Translations under genes and position numbers: made by a program | Notes under the pieces: model-generated | Database searches by the model: none | The model's input: only the letters and a program-made list of their open reading frames with translations | Told to the model about the DNA's origin: nothing | Part shown: piece by piece, positions 56,108-64,000 of the stretch | Position numbering within the stretch: position 1 is the stretch's first letter | Layout of the letters: each line of letters opens with the position of its first letter | DNA from: Echinicola marina | GTDB taxonomy: Bacteria > Bacteroidota > Bacteroidia > Cytophagales > Cyclobacteriaceae | Assembly: GCF_020463795.1 (NCBI RefSeq) | Contig: NZ_CP080025.1 | Location: forward strand, 685,001-749,000 | DNA: 64,000 nt | Direction: 5' to 3'

Positions 56108-59100
56108 TTAAAATGACAGCTCCAAGCCTAAAGTGAATCTTCTGATGATCGGGTAGTAGCCAAAGGTGATGGCTCCGTTCCCTCCATCGGCCCCTTCCGG
56201 ATCGCCCATGGGCAAATCTGGAGACCAGGAAAGCAGGTTGGTTCCCCTAAGAAAAAAGCGGAGATTGTCGATCTTTAATGGCTTAAGCAGCCTTTCTGGT
56301 AAAACATAGCCGATTTGTGCCGATTTTAAACGCAAGTAAGAGGCGTCCCTTACACTGGTAGTGGTATTATCTCCATCTTTTATATTATTATGGGTCCTAT
56401 TGGCATCCATATGCAAGGCAGGATATCTTGCATCCGTGTTATCTGGCGTCCAATAATCAAACTGGTAGTCAAAAATCTGGTTGCCCAAACGATGCAAAGG
56501 CCACAAATAAGCATCTACAAAGTTTCTGGACATCTGTGTGGCTCCTTGGAAGTTAAAGTCCAGATCAAAGCCCTTATAGCTCAATCCTCCTCCAAAATTA
56601 AACGTATTCAAAGGGTAATTGCCCGGAAAAGCCATAGGCACCATGTCCATCTGGTCAATATTTCCATCACCATTGAAATCAACATACATCACATCACCAA
56701 GTCCAAAAATCCCATTTCCATATCTTGGTGCCGCCATTCGGTCATCTACGTCCTGAATATAACCTACTGAAGTATAACCAAACCGTTCATCTATGCGCTT
56801 ACCGGCCATTTTCTGATATTCAGGTTTTAACAAGGGCTCATCACGCTCCACAATTCTGTTATCTGTACGACTGTATGCGGCCTTGATCCAATACCAAAGT
56901 TTATTATTGATATGGTTGGTATAATTAAGCTCAAATTCATAACCTCGTGTTTCAGTGGCGCCAAGGTTCTGTTGCTTGGCATCCACACCAAACCAAGAAG
57001 GCAAGGACAACCTATTCAAAAGAATCTGATCCCTTTTCTCTTGATAAAAGTCCATGCTAAAACTTAACATGCTGTTTTCGAGAAAGCCAAATTCAAATCC
57101 CAGATCCTGCTTGATGGCCCTTTCCCATGTAGCATTGATATTGGCCACCTGTCCTTCCAAGATCGGGGTGATATTATAGCCTGAATTAGATTTTGTGCCT
57201 GGTAAATAATTTTCTGGATTGGTGCCCCCATTGACATAAGTGGAAGTGTACAGCCACCTTTGCCCACCGGCACCATCATATCCCACCTCGCCATAAGAAT
57301 ACCTGGCTTTTGCCTTGGTCAAAAATGGAAATAATGATTTCACAAAGTCTTCATTGTGCAGGTTCCAGCCCACAGCATAGGAAGGGAAAAATCCATAGCG
57401 GTGCTTGGGAGCAAACTGTTCGGATCCATTCAATCCCATATTTACTTCCACCAAGTATTTTTTATGATAGTTATAGGTCACCCTTCCCACAATTCCTTCT
57501 TCATAATGTGGGAAATCAACATCATTTTGCCAAGTCCTTCTATTTCCCAAAAACAATGCAGTTACATCATGTCTGTTGAATTTTCTGGCATAGTTTATAG
57601 ACGCCTCATAATAGGTGCTCCTAAAAGGCCCTCTATTGATAAATTCATCGCCAGGAGAAATTGGCAGTTTGGGACCGTGGTTATCTTGGTTATCCCTTCC
57701 CTTATACCTTTCCCAGGTACCATCCGGAAGCAGCTTATAGGCCACCTCATCCACATTATAGTTTTTCTGGTATCCTTCCACATGGTTATAGGCTAACCTG
57801 CCTTGTACCGCCAGACCTTCAGTAATAAAATCAAGCTTTTGGCGCAATTTCAAAGTGGTATTGAGCTCGGTTGTCTTCACCTGCCTAAAACCACTATTAT
57901 TCAATGCATTGTATGGGTTATTGGCATTCATGATTCCAGTGGTAGAGTACCTTAAGCCGGTTTCATCAGGAAAAACATGATCCGGATATTGATCGAGTAC
58001 TGAGGCTGGATAAAATGGAGGGATTTCCATTGGTCCCAGCATAAAAATTGGCCGGTTTATCCTAATTCCTGCTGTTTCATTTGGTGAGTTTTTGACCCCT
58101 ACATATCCTCCGGCATCCAACGACAACTTGGTGGAAGAGGTAATATCAATATCAATATTCGTCCTGTAATTATACCTGTTGTATTTGAATTCAGGATCAT
58201 ATAATGGATTCTCTATGGTCTTATAAATATCTCCATCATACAGATAACTCAGGGAGGTGAATATTTTTGCAAATTTAGTTCCTCCCGAAAAATTCAAATT
58301 GTGCTTTTGGGCATAACCATAATCCCTGATCGTTATTTCCTCCCAATCCGTATTGGGATAAATATAGGGCATATCCTGAACTCGGTAATGCTCCAAAATT
58401 GACTCTGGAATAAGGGAATTCCAACTGCCATCATTTTTATAGGCTTCATTCATGACCAAAGCAGTCTCATAGCTCCCCGCCATATTTCTCCTAAGCAAGG
58501 GGTCTTTTAAACTTAGCTCTGAGGAATAGTTGAGTTTAATGGCTCCTTCCCTGCCTCGTTTGGTGGTGATCAAAATTACACCGTTTGCTCCCTTCACACC
58601 AAATACGGCCGTAGCGGATGCATCTTTCAGAATAGAAATAGTTTCAACCTCATTGGGATCTATATCATTATAATTCCTCTCTACACCATCCACCAGCACA
58701 AGGGGGCTATTATCAACCCACGAAGACTTACCTCTAATCAGTAACCGGGCAGCATCTGCTCCGGGTTCTCCGGAAGTTTGTACAGTAAAAACGCCAGGAG
58801 CCCTACCCGTAAGGGCATTGGACAGGGAGACCGCACCATTTTTCTGCAGATCCTCACCCGTAACCTGTGAAATAGATGCCAATGAACTTTCCTTTTCCTG
58901 TACCCCATAGCCGACCACGACTACTTCATCGAGATTTTCCATACTCGAAGCCATTTCCACGTCTATTTGAGATTTGCCGCTAACCGCCATCTCTATGGGT
59001 AAATATCCCAATGACCGGAACACAAGTACGGGATTTTCTTGACCTTCCGGAATGGTTAAACTATAGTTCCCATCCAAATCGGTGATGGTGCCTACAGAAG

Positions 59101-59368
59101 TCCCTTTCAACATAATCGCAACTCCAGGCAATGGCTCTCCCGTTTCTTTTTCAAGGACTCTTCCTTTGATCGTCTGCTCCATGGCACTTTTCAGATCACT
59201 CATTTTGGGATAATCACCTGGGACAGCTAAATGATTGCTTCCAAAAAAATTGCTGGCCCCAATTGCCCTGTAGGCTATGGGAGGCCCTAAAAAGAACAAT
59301 AAGAACAGAAGCAAAAACAACTTTTTAACAGTAAAAAAAATTACTGATTCTGGTAATGTTTTTTTCAT
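56108..59368 (-). CDS. SusC/RagA-type TonB-linked transporter (PUL 2, pair A)
   Basis: The 1086-residue protein has a long hydrophobic signal (about 10-38), a regulatory-like domain (about 70-145, IKGRVLEKETGEPLPGVAIMLKG) and the hallmark LDEVVVVGYGVQ. The plug has ISILKDASATAVFGVKGANGVILITTKRG and the C-terminus is FTLGLELSF. All SusC features are typical. It is the first gene of the double SusCD operon, preceded by a 753-bp region without genes that should carry the promoter and HTCS binding sites. Confidence 0.95.
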   Translation of the reverse strand: MKKTLPESVIFFTVKKLFLLLFLLFFLGPPIAYRAIGASNFFGSNHLAVPGDYPKMSDLKSAMEQTIKGRVLEKETGEPLPGVAIMLKGTSVGTITDLDGNYSLTIPEGQENPVLVFRSLGYLPIEMAVSGKSQIDVEMASSMENLDEVVVVGYGVQEKESSLASISQVTGEDLQKNGAVSLSNALTGRAPGVFTVQTSGEPGADAARLLIRGKSSWVDNSPLVLVDGVERNYNDIDPNEVETISILKDASATAVFGVKGANGVILITTKRGREGAIKLNYSSELSLKDPLLRRNMAGSYETALVMNEAYKNDGSWNSLIPESILEHYRVQDMPYIYPNTDWEEITIRDYGYAQKHNLNFSGGTKFAKIFTSLSYLYDGDIYKTIENPLYDPEFKYNRYNYRTNIDIDITSSTKLSLDAGGYVGVKNSPNETAGIRINRPIFMLGPMEIPPFYPASVLDQYPDHVFPDETGLRYSTTGIMNANNPYNALNNSGFRQVKTTELNTTLKLRQKLDFITEGLAVQGRLAYNHVEGYQKNYNVDEVAYKLLPDGTWERYKGRDNQDNHGPKLPISPGDEFINRGPFRSTYYEASINYARKFNRHDVTALFLGNRRTWQNDVDFPHYEEGIVGRVTYNYHKKYLVEVNMGLNGSEQFAPKHRYGFFPSYAVGWNLHNEDFVKSLFPFLTKAKARYSYGEVGYDGAGGQRWLYTSTYVNGGTNPENYLPGTKSNSGYNITPILEGQVANINATWERAIKQDLGFEFGFLENSMLSFSMDFYQEKRDQILLNRLSLPSWFGVDAKQQNLGATETRGYEFELNYTNHINNKLWYWIKAAYSRTDNRIVERDEPLLKPEYQKMAGKRIDERFGYTSVGYIQDVDDRMAAPRYGNGIFGLGDVMYVDFNGDGNIDQMDMVPMAFPGNYPLNTFNFGGGLSYKGFDLDFNFQGATQMSRNFVDAYLWPLHRLGNQIFDYQFDYWTPDNTDARYPALHMDANRTHNNIKDGDNTTTSVRDASYLRLKSAQIGYVLPERLLKPLKIDNLRFFLRGTNLLSWSPDLPMGDPEGADGGNGAITFGYYPIIRRFTLGLELSF

Positions 59369-60121
59369 TTTAAATAGGTTTAGATTGGGTTAATTTTAAT
59401 TGGAATGATATGGATTAGCATACCTTCCTTACATTTTACGAGCTGGATAAACCCGATAAAACAGAATCGATCGGTGTTTTTCTAAGTCATTGCAGTAGCT
59501 TATTAAAGGTTATAGATTTATCAACTTTAGGCTTAAAACTTTCTTAAACAATGAATCCAAAAGTGTCTAAATGGTTTTAGCCAGTGATAAATCTACTTTT
59601 TGAAGAATGAAGGATGTAGCACTTATGTACAAAAAATGTGGAACGATGTTTAAAACCAATTTAAACCCATGCACAATACAACAATAAACAATTGAAAAAC
59701 AAACAATTACAACAATATCGTCGAGAATAAATAAGGAGTTAACCGGAATTATCCACGAAAAACATTAGAGCCTTTCCCAACCACTACCTGTGAAGGTCTG
59801 AGGAGCCAAAAAAACAATTAGTTTAGTGACCTAAGCGTAGCACCGCATAAGTGAATGTGCCTACTGCCAGGTAAATTCGAAAATTAAAGCATAGTGACTT
59901 ATTTTATCTGTCACGGATAAGGCCGCAATAGATAGACTCATATATATAAAGCTGGGGCAAAGCTGTATCAAAGTTGGGGCAAAGCTGGGGTAAAGCTGGG
60001 TTTAGCCCAGCCTTAAGCCAATGGTCTTCAGGAAAAGTACAATTTACACCTTAAAAAAATACCAAAACAAATATTCACCCCCAATCCGTATCTGTAGGTA
60101 GCAGAAGGCACACTATATCAA
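59369..60121. other. Long regulatory gap ahead of the SusCD operon
   Basis: These 753 bp lie between the sulfatase gene and the first SusC gene, both on the minus strand. No ORF is credible. The stretch holds five 11-bp tandem repeats (59948-60002) followed by a small hairpin GCTGGG-tttag-CCCAGC. The SusC-proximal 150 bp are AT-rich. It is the likeliest place for the HTCS binding site. Confidence 0.5.
59948..60002 (+). repeat. Five tandem 11-bp repeats
   Basis: Units read AAAGCTGGGGC, AAAGCTGTATC, AAAGTTGGGGC, AAAGCTGGGGT and AAAGCTGGGTT. The 11-bp period is close to one helical turn, so a protein could bind every unit on one face. It lies 580-635 bp upstream of the SusC start. Confidence 0.65.
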
Positions 60122-61726
60122 TTAGGGTTGAGGAAAACTTCTGATAGGAGAATATCGCTTATATGTATCAAAAACATCCTTATCCGGACCTACCACTCTA
60201 GGGTCTTTGGTTCTTATGAGTTCCATTACCAAGGTCTCATTTAACCTTTTCTCTACCTCAGCATATCCCGTTTTGCCCACCAAATTATCCAGACAAGCGG
60301 GATCATTTTGGATATCGTACAATTCAAATTCAGGTCTTTTTGCTACCGCCAAATCAAAATAAAACTGGATATCGCTATCCTGATTATGCTCTAACAGATA
60401 GGTCTTAGTAGGGCAATCATCGATATCTGTATAAGCACTTTGAGGAATATAGTTTCCATCTGAACCTATGCCATTCATCGGCAATAGCCTTGTATCATCT
60501 TTAGGATCATGCTTTTGAGGAGCTCCGGCAGGCCATCTTTCGGGTTTCATATTCCAAATATATAGGTAATCCTTGCTACGGATCGCCCGCTGCGGATAAC
60601 CCCAGTTTTGATACCTTGAAGAAGAATGGCGTTCTCGTCCTGAAAGGGCATAGTCCATCGCTCGCCCTTTTACCTTATGGTCTTCGGAAGTAAGGATATT
60701 TAAAAAACTCTGCCCGGTAATAGGCATCATTCCTTCAGCAGATACTCCGGCTATCTCCAAAATCGTGGGAGCAATATCCACGAAGGACAATGGTGCATCA
60801 TTGATCCTCCCTCCTGGGAATGCTTTGGGATATCGCACAGCCAAGGGCACATGAATACCATATTCGTAAGCATTGGCCTTGGCCCGAGGGAAGGGCTTTC
60901 CATTATCAGAAGTGACAATCACTATGGTGTTTTCCAGTTCTCCGATGTCCTCCAAGTACTTTAACATTTTTCCCAGATGCCTGTCAAACCACTCTATCTC
61001 GACGGCATAATCCAATAAATCACCCCGTACCTCGTCATTATCAGGAAGAAAGTCCGGTACCTCCACATCCTCTAGTTGCTTTCCCATTCTTTTCCAGGAA
61101 CCTTTTTCATAGGCTCTATGGGGTTCTGATGCACCAAACCAAAAAAAGAAGGGCTGCTCCTTTTCTTTATTTTCCATAAAAGATTTAAAATTCTCAAAAT
61201 AATCCAGTCCACTGACACCCTTTGCATACCCTTCAAGCTCCTCTTTATTATCCCCATAGTGAATATTGGAATGGGCAATCCCTCCTGCATCTGTAGTTCT
61301 CCAAAGGGAATCTGCTGGCTTTTTGGCATATTGAAATGGCGCCACCCCTTTTCCTGTTCGTCCAGTAGCATAACCGTTCTCTCCCAAGACATCAATAAAA
61401 GGCACATACTTTTTCAGCCAAGACGAAGCATGTTGGCCAGATTGTTCATTTTGCCAAGGGTACCGCCCGGTAACTATGGAGCTTCTTGAAGGAGCACAAC
61501 CAGGAGATCCCGCAATGCAATTGGCAAAATAGACCCCTTCCCTGGCCACCCTATCAAAGGCAGGTGTATGGACAAAACTACTGCCTGCAAAACTGGTATG
61601 GGAAAAGGACTGGTCATCGCTGATTACGAATAGGATGTTAGGGGATTTCAAGTCTTGCTTTTTTTCTTTGCAACTAAAACAGGCAAAAAAAATAATCAGC
61701 AGTGAAAGCAGGCAATAAGTTTTCAT
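60122..61726 (-). CDS. S1 family sulfatase, N-sulfoglucosamine-sulfohydrolase-like type
   Basis: The 534-residue protein has a signal ending in FFACFSC, a probable lipobox with Cys19. The metal site is VISDDQSFSHTSFAG (about 34-48), and the formylglycine motif CAPSRSSIVTGRYP has Cys at 77. ASEPHRAYEKGSW and IVTSDNGKPFPRAKANAYEYG follow. These are features of the branch of S1 that includes heparan-N-sulfatases and bacterial relatives. The large insert around 385-430 (RYQNWGYPQRAIRSKDY) matches this branch. It lies 124 bp after the disrupted sulfatase gene. Confidence 0.9.
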   Translation of the reverse strand: MKTYCLLSLLIIFFACFSCKEKKQDLKSPNILFVISDDQSFSHTSFAGSSFVHTPAFDRVAREGVYFANCIAGSPGCAPSRSSIVTGRYPWQNEQSGQHASSWLKKYVPFIDVLGENGYATGRTGKGVAPFQYAKKPADSLWRTTDAGGIAHSNIHYGDNKEELEGYAKGVSGLDYFENFKSFMENKEKEQPFFFWFGASEPHRAYEKGSWKRMGKQLEDVEVPDFLPDNDEVRGDLLDYAVEIEWFDRHLGKMLKYLEDIGELENTIVIVTSDNGKPFPRAKANAYEYGIHVPLAVRYPKAFPGGRINDAPLSFVDIAPTILEIAGVSAEGMMPITGQSFLNILTSEDHKVKGRAMDYALSGRERHSSSRYQNWGYPQRAIRSKDYLYIWNMKPERWPAGAPQKHDPKDDTRLLPMNGIGSDGNYIPQSAYTDIDDCPTKTYLLEHNQDSDIQFYFDLAVAKRPEFELYDIQNDPACLDNLVGKTGYAEVEKRLNETLVMELIRTKDPRVVGPDKDVFDTYKRYSPIRSFPQP

Positions 61727-61850
61727 GTAATCTATTTCGTTTTAATATCTTGTCCATTTTAACAAGCTTCCAAAGTAATTAATAAAATTGAAAACCTGCC
61801 CAATACAGCCCTACCCGTATTTTATTAAAAGAATAATTACTTTCCGAAAT

Positions 61851-63215
61851 TTACTCCTGCCTAACTACCCTTTTTGTGATGTACCAGTTGATTACTTCAT
61901 GACTTAATTCCCCGGCCACATCCTTATGCTGATCCGCTATATTGGTAGTTTCGTTTGGATCTTTTTTTATATCATACAGCTCCAACCTACTACTGTCCGA
62001 ATTAACCAGTAATTTCCAATCACCTCTTCTAATCGCTAAATGAGGACTTTGATGATAAGTTTGACGTGGTCTTCCAAAATACTGGTTCCGGCCAAAGTCC
62101 CACATAATATCTTTAAGTCTTTGATGAATTTTTTGCCCCAAAAGGGCATCACTCATATCCTCTCCAGCCAAATCAAAACCTTCTGGAAGCTTTGCCCCGG
62201 TTGTGGCACTTAAAGTCGGCAAAAGATCCACAGAGCTAATCACACTTTCATTATCTGTCTTTCCTGGGCTAATCACCTCAGGCCAACTCACAATGAAAGG
62301 CATACGAATCCCTCCTTCATATAGGCTATTCTTAGCACCACGCTGACTGTTGGTTCTGATCTGTTCATAAGTTGGATAAGCTCCGTTATCACTGGTAAAG
62401 ATGATCATGGTATTCTCAATAATACCCATTTCTTCAAGTCCAGTCATTAACCTCCCAATCTGACGATCATACTCTTCCAAAACAGGGATGAAATTTGGTT
62501 TACTAGGCCAAGTTTCCCTTTTATCATAAAACTCCTCACTAGGAACCCAAGGGTCATGCATATCATCCGGCCACAAGTTAACAAAACAGGGCTCTCCCTG
62601 ATTTCTTGATAAAAAGTCTAAGGTTCTGTCCACAAAGTACCCAGTCCTTTCCCACCTTTCAATACTGTCTTGTTCACTCCAAATCCAGTTAGAAGCAGTA
62701 ATCAACTTATCAGGATCAGGACCTTCATAAGTTGTTGTATATTCATCAAAACCATATTCAGTAATTTGGGGGGCATCATCAACGTCTCTCCCTCCTCCCA
62801 TATGCCATTTCCCTACATGACTCGTTTTGTACCCCACTTGCTTTAGGATCCTAGCGATGGATGGCACAGAAACATCAAGATAGTCTAATTGTTCACAGCG
62901 AGCATTTCCTTTTCGATCATGCAAAAAAGTATTGATGCCCCACTCTGTGGGAAACATCCCTGTCGTAATAGACACCCGAGATGGTGATCAAACGGGAGAA
63001 GCTGTATAATAATGATTAAACTTCAATCCGCTGGCAGCCAGTTTATCTATATTAGGAGTATTGACCCATCCGCTGTTATAACAGGATAAATCACCTATCC
63101 CCATATCATCAGTTTAAATGACAATAATATTCGGTTTTTTGACAGCATTTTTACTCTCCTTGCTGGCACATGATGCCAATAGGGTAAACAACAATAAGCT
63201 AAAAATTCTATTCAT
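61851..63215 (-). pseudogene. S1 sulfatase pseudogene with TGA at the catalytic Cys codon
   Basis: From ATG at 63215 the frame encodes a lipoprotein signal (LLASC, Cys16) and then a sulfatase of 454 codons with two nonsense codons. Codon 34 is TAA (63116-63114), in NIIVI-stop-TDDMG. Codon 76 is TGA (62990-62988), in ASPV-stop-SPSRVSITTG, exactly where the formylglycine Cys belongs. All downstream sequence is intact (GKWHMGGGRDV, LWPDDMHDPWVPSEE, IFTSDNGAYP) and there is no frameshift. The remaining open part from a GTG at 62975 lacks the active-site residue and signal peptide. It is a paralogue of the sulfatase at 40484. Confidence 0.85.
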
Positions 63216-63243
63216 TTTTTGGGATATTCAATCTTTAGAAAAT

Positions 63244-63278
63244 AAAGGTCTCATATATCAATAACATATGAGACCTTT
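63244..63278 (-). terminator. Hairpin between SusD and the sulfatase pseudogene
   Basis: AAAGGTCTCATAT (63244-63256) and ATATGAGACCTTT (63266-63278) form a perfect 13-bp stem with a 9-nt loop, followed on the minus strand by a T-rich stretch. It would stop transcription coming from the SusD gene. Confidence 0.65.
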
Positions 63279-63428
63279 CCTAGTAATTTCACTATGCTAT
63301 ACTATATATAAATAGTCATGATCTTTTGTCCTGTTCTTGTCTATAATATCGATAAAATAAAACAAAAAGATCAGTCAATGCCCCTATCCCAAACGAAATA
63401 AGAAGCATTAACTGACTGACCTTAACCC

Positions 63429-64000
63429 TCAATATCCATCGTTTTGAACGAGATTTTCATTGGCATTAATTTCCCCCTGTGGAATAGGATACAATACATT
63501 GTACGGCTTCGCATTCTTTCCTCTTTCCAAGGCCTTTTCAATGAATTTTCCATGACGCAAGAGATCACTTCTTCTTTTGGTCTCAGAGTAAAATTCCCAA
63601 GCTCTCTCCTGCAGAATGTGATCTCTTAAACTACTTTGATCAAAGTTGGTCAGTTGTAGCATTTCCATATTCTCACCAGCCCTTGCCCGGACAAGGTTGA
63701 TCAAATCTATGCTTTCCTGATTAGGCCCTTGAAGCTCATTCATAGCCTCAGCTTTTGACAACAAAATATCCGCATATCGCACCATAGGAAAATCATTTTC
63801 CTGGTCAGCCCCTATACGGTTAAGATCTAAAAACTTGAAACTTCTGGAATTGTCATTACCCAATAATTGCACCGACTGTCCATCGTTTCTCACATAACTG
63901 GTAAGTATCAGGTTCTTTCTATTGTCCTCAGGCGCAAAAGAATTGACAAAGGCATCATAATACCTGAATTGGGCTGCAAAATTTGGTCCCTCTATGGGAT
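63429..64000 (-). CDS. SusD/RagB-type protein, C-terminal part, gene continues beyond window
   Basis: The frame is open from the right window edge to TGA at 63431-63429 (190 codons visible). It encodes the C-terminal SusD signature: VRYADILLSKAEAMNEL, LINLVRARAG, ILQERAWEFYSETKRRSDLLRHG and the ending YPIPQGEINANENLVQNDGY, shown here in parts. A GTG within the frame at 63893 is not a real start. This is a third SusD of the PUL 2 region, and its SusC partner should lie just beyond the right edge. Confidence 0.92.
   Translation of the reverse strand, partial: PIEGPNFAAQFRYYDAFVNSFAPEDNRKNLILTSYVRNDGQSVQLLGNDNSRSFKFLDLNRIGADQENDFPMVRYADILLSKAEAMNELQGPNQESIDLINLVRARAGENMEMLQLTNFDQSSLRDHILQERAWEFYSETKRRSDLLRHGKFIEKALERGKNAKPYNVLYPIPQGEINANENLVQNDGY

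Noticed and set aside
61851-62975. Intact 374-residue sulfatase starting at GTG 62975
   Set aside because: This frame lacks the signal peptide, the first metal-site residues and the formylglycine Cys, all of which are encoded just upstream in the same frame. It is the tail of a disrupted gene.
62988-62990. Selenocysteine in place of the catalytic Cys
   Set aside because: A second stop, TAA, lies 42 codons upstream in the same frame and cannot be explained by selenocysteine. No selenocysteine machinery is seen in the window.

Overview
The window (64 kb, AT-rich, no rRNA or complete tRNA) reads as a chromosome segment of a marine-type Bacteroidota, most likely a Cytophagales/Cyclobacteriaceae relative. 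This is inferred from SusC/SusD pairs, a hybrid two-component PUL regulator, many S1 sulfatases, DUF3823, DUF1735 and DUF4374 proteins, and Bacteroidota-style lipoprotein signals. No species marker is present.

Region 1 (1-5003, minus strand) holds two sensor proteins. The first is a PAS/GAF histidine kinase cut by the left edge. The second is a membrane protein whose kinase core looks dead and whose N-terminal soluble part resembles DUF218. Region 2 (5004-14600) is accessory DNA. It contains a zeta-toxin-like kinase with an overlapping small gene, and an AbiE-type toxin/antitoxin pair whose antitoxin gene is 5'-truncated exactly where a DUF4374 gene is also cut. A siderophore-type TonB receptor and a DUF1624 membrane protein follow. 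The region ends with a tyrosine recombinase, a 3' fragment of tRNA-Asn flanked by 23-bp direct repeats, and an excisionase-like HTH gene, which together look like one end of an integrated island. Region 3 (14600-16960) holds a Fic AMP-transferase gene flanked on both sides by phased inverted-repeat arrays with a 40-bp period.

Region 4 (16963-28804, plus strand) is a compact polysaccharide utilisation locus (PUL): a surface lipoprotein with a tandem beta-module, a GH76 alpha-mannanase-like lipoprotein, SusC, SusD, a DUF3823 lipoprotein and an unassigned TIM-barrel glycosidase-like lipoprotein. The convergent gene at 28935-31466 encodes a membrane-spanning kelch/SARP one-component regulator and is a plausible controller.

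Region 5 (32095-64000, all minus strand) is a large sulfated-glycan PUL. In transcription order it has a SusD gene cut by the right edge, a sulfatase pseudogene whose catalytic Cys codon is TGA, a sulfatase, SusC/SusD, SusC/SusD, a DUF1735 lipoprotein, GH2, three sulfatases, an HTCS regulator, two more sulfatases and a GH43-like enzyme. Six intact sulfatases against two recognisable glycosidases imply a heavily sulfated substrate, whose identity the sequence does not settle. A SusD 3'-end remnant at 48249-48296 shares its flank with the SusD at the right edge, so the 15-kb block between them was probably assembled by duplication or insertion.

The most notable signals are the phased repeats around fic, the TGA at the sulfatase active site, the double truncation at the antitoxin/DUF4374 junction, the DUF218-like/pseudokinase/receiver fusion and the unassigned glycosidase-like protein.
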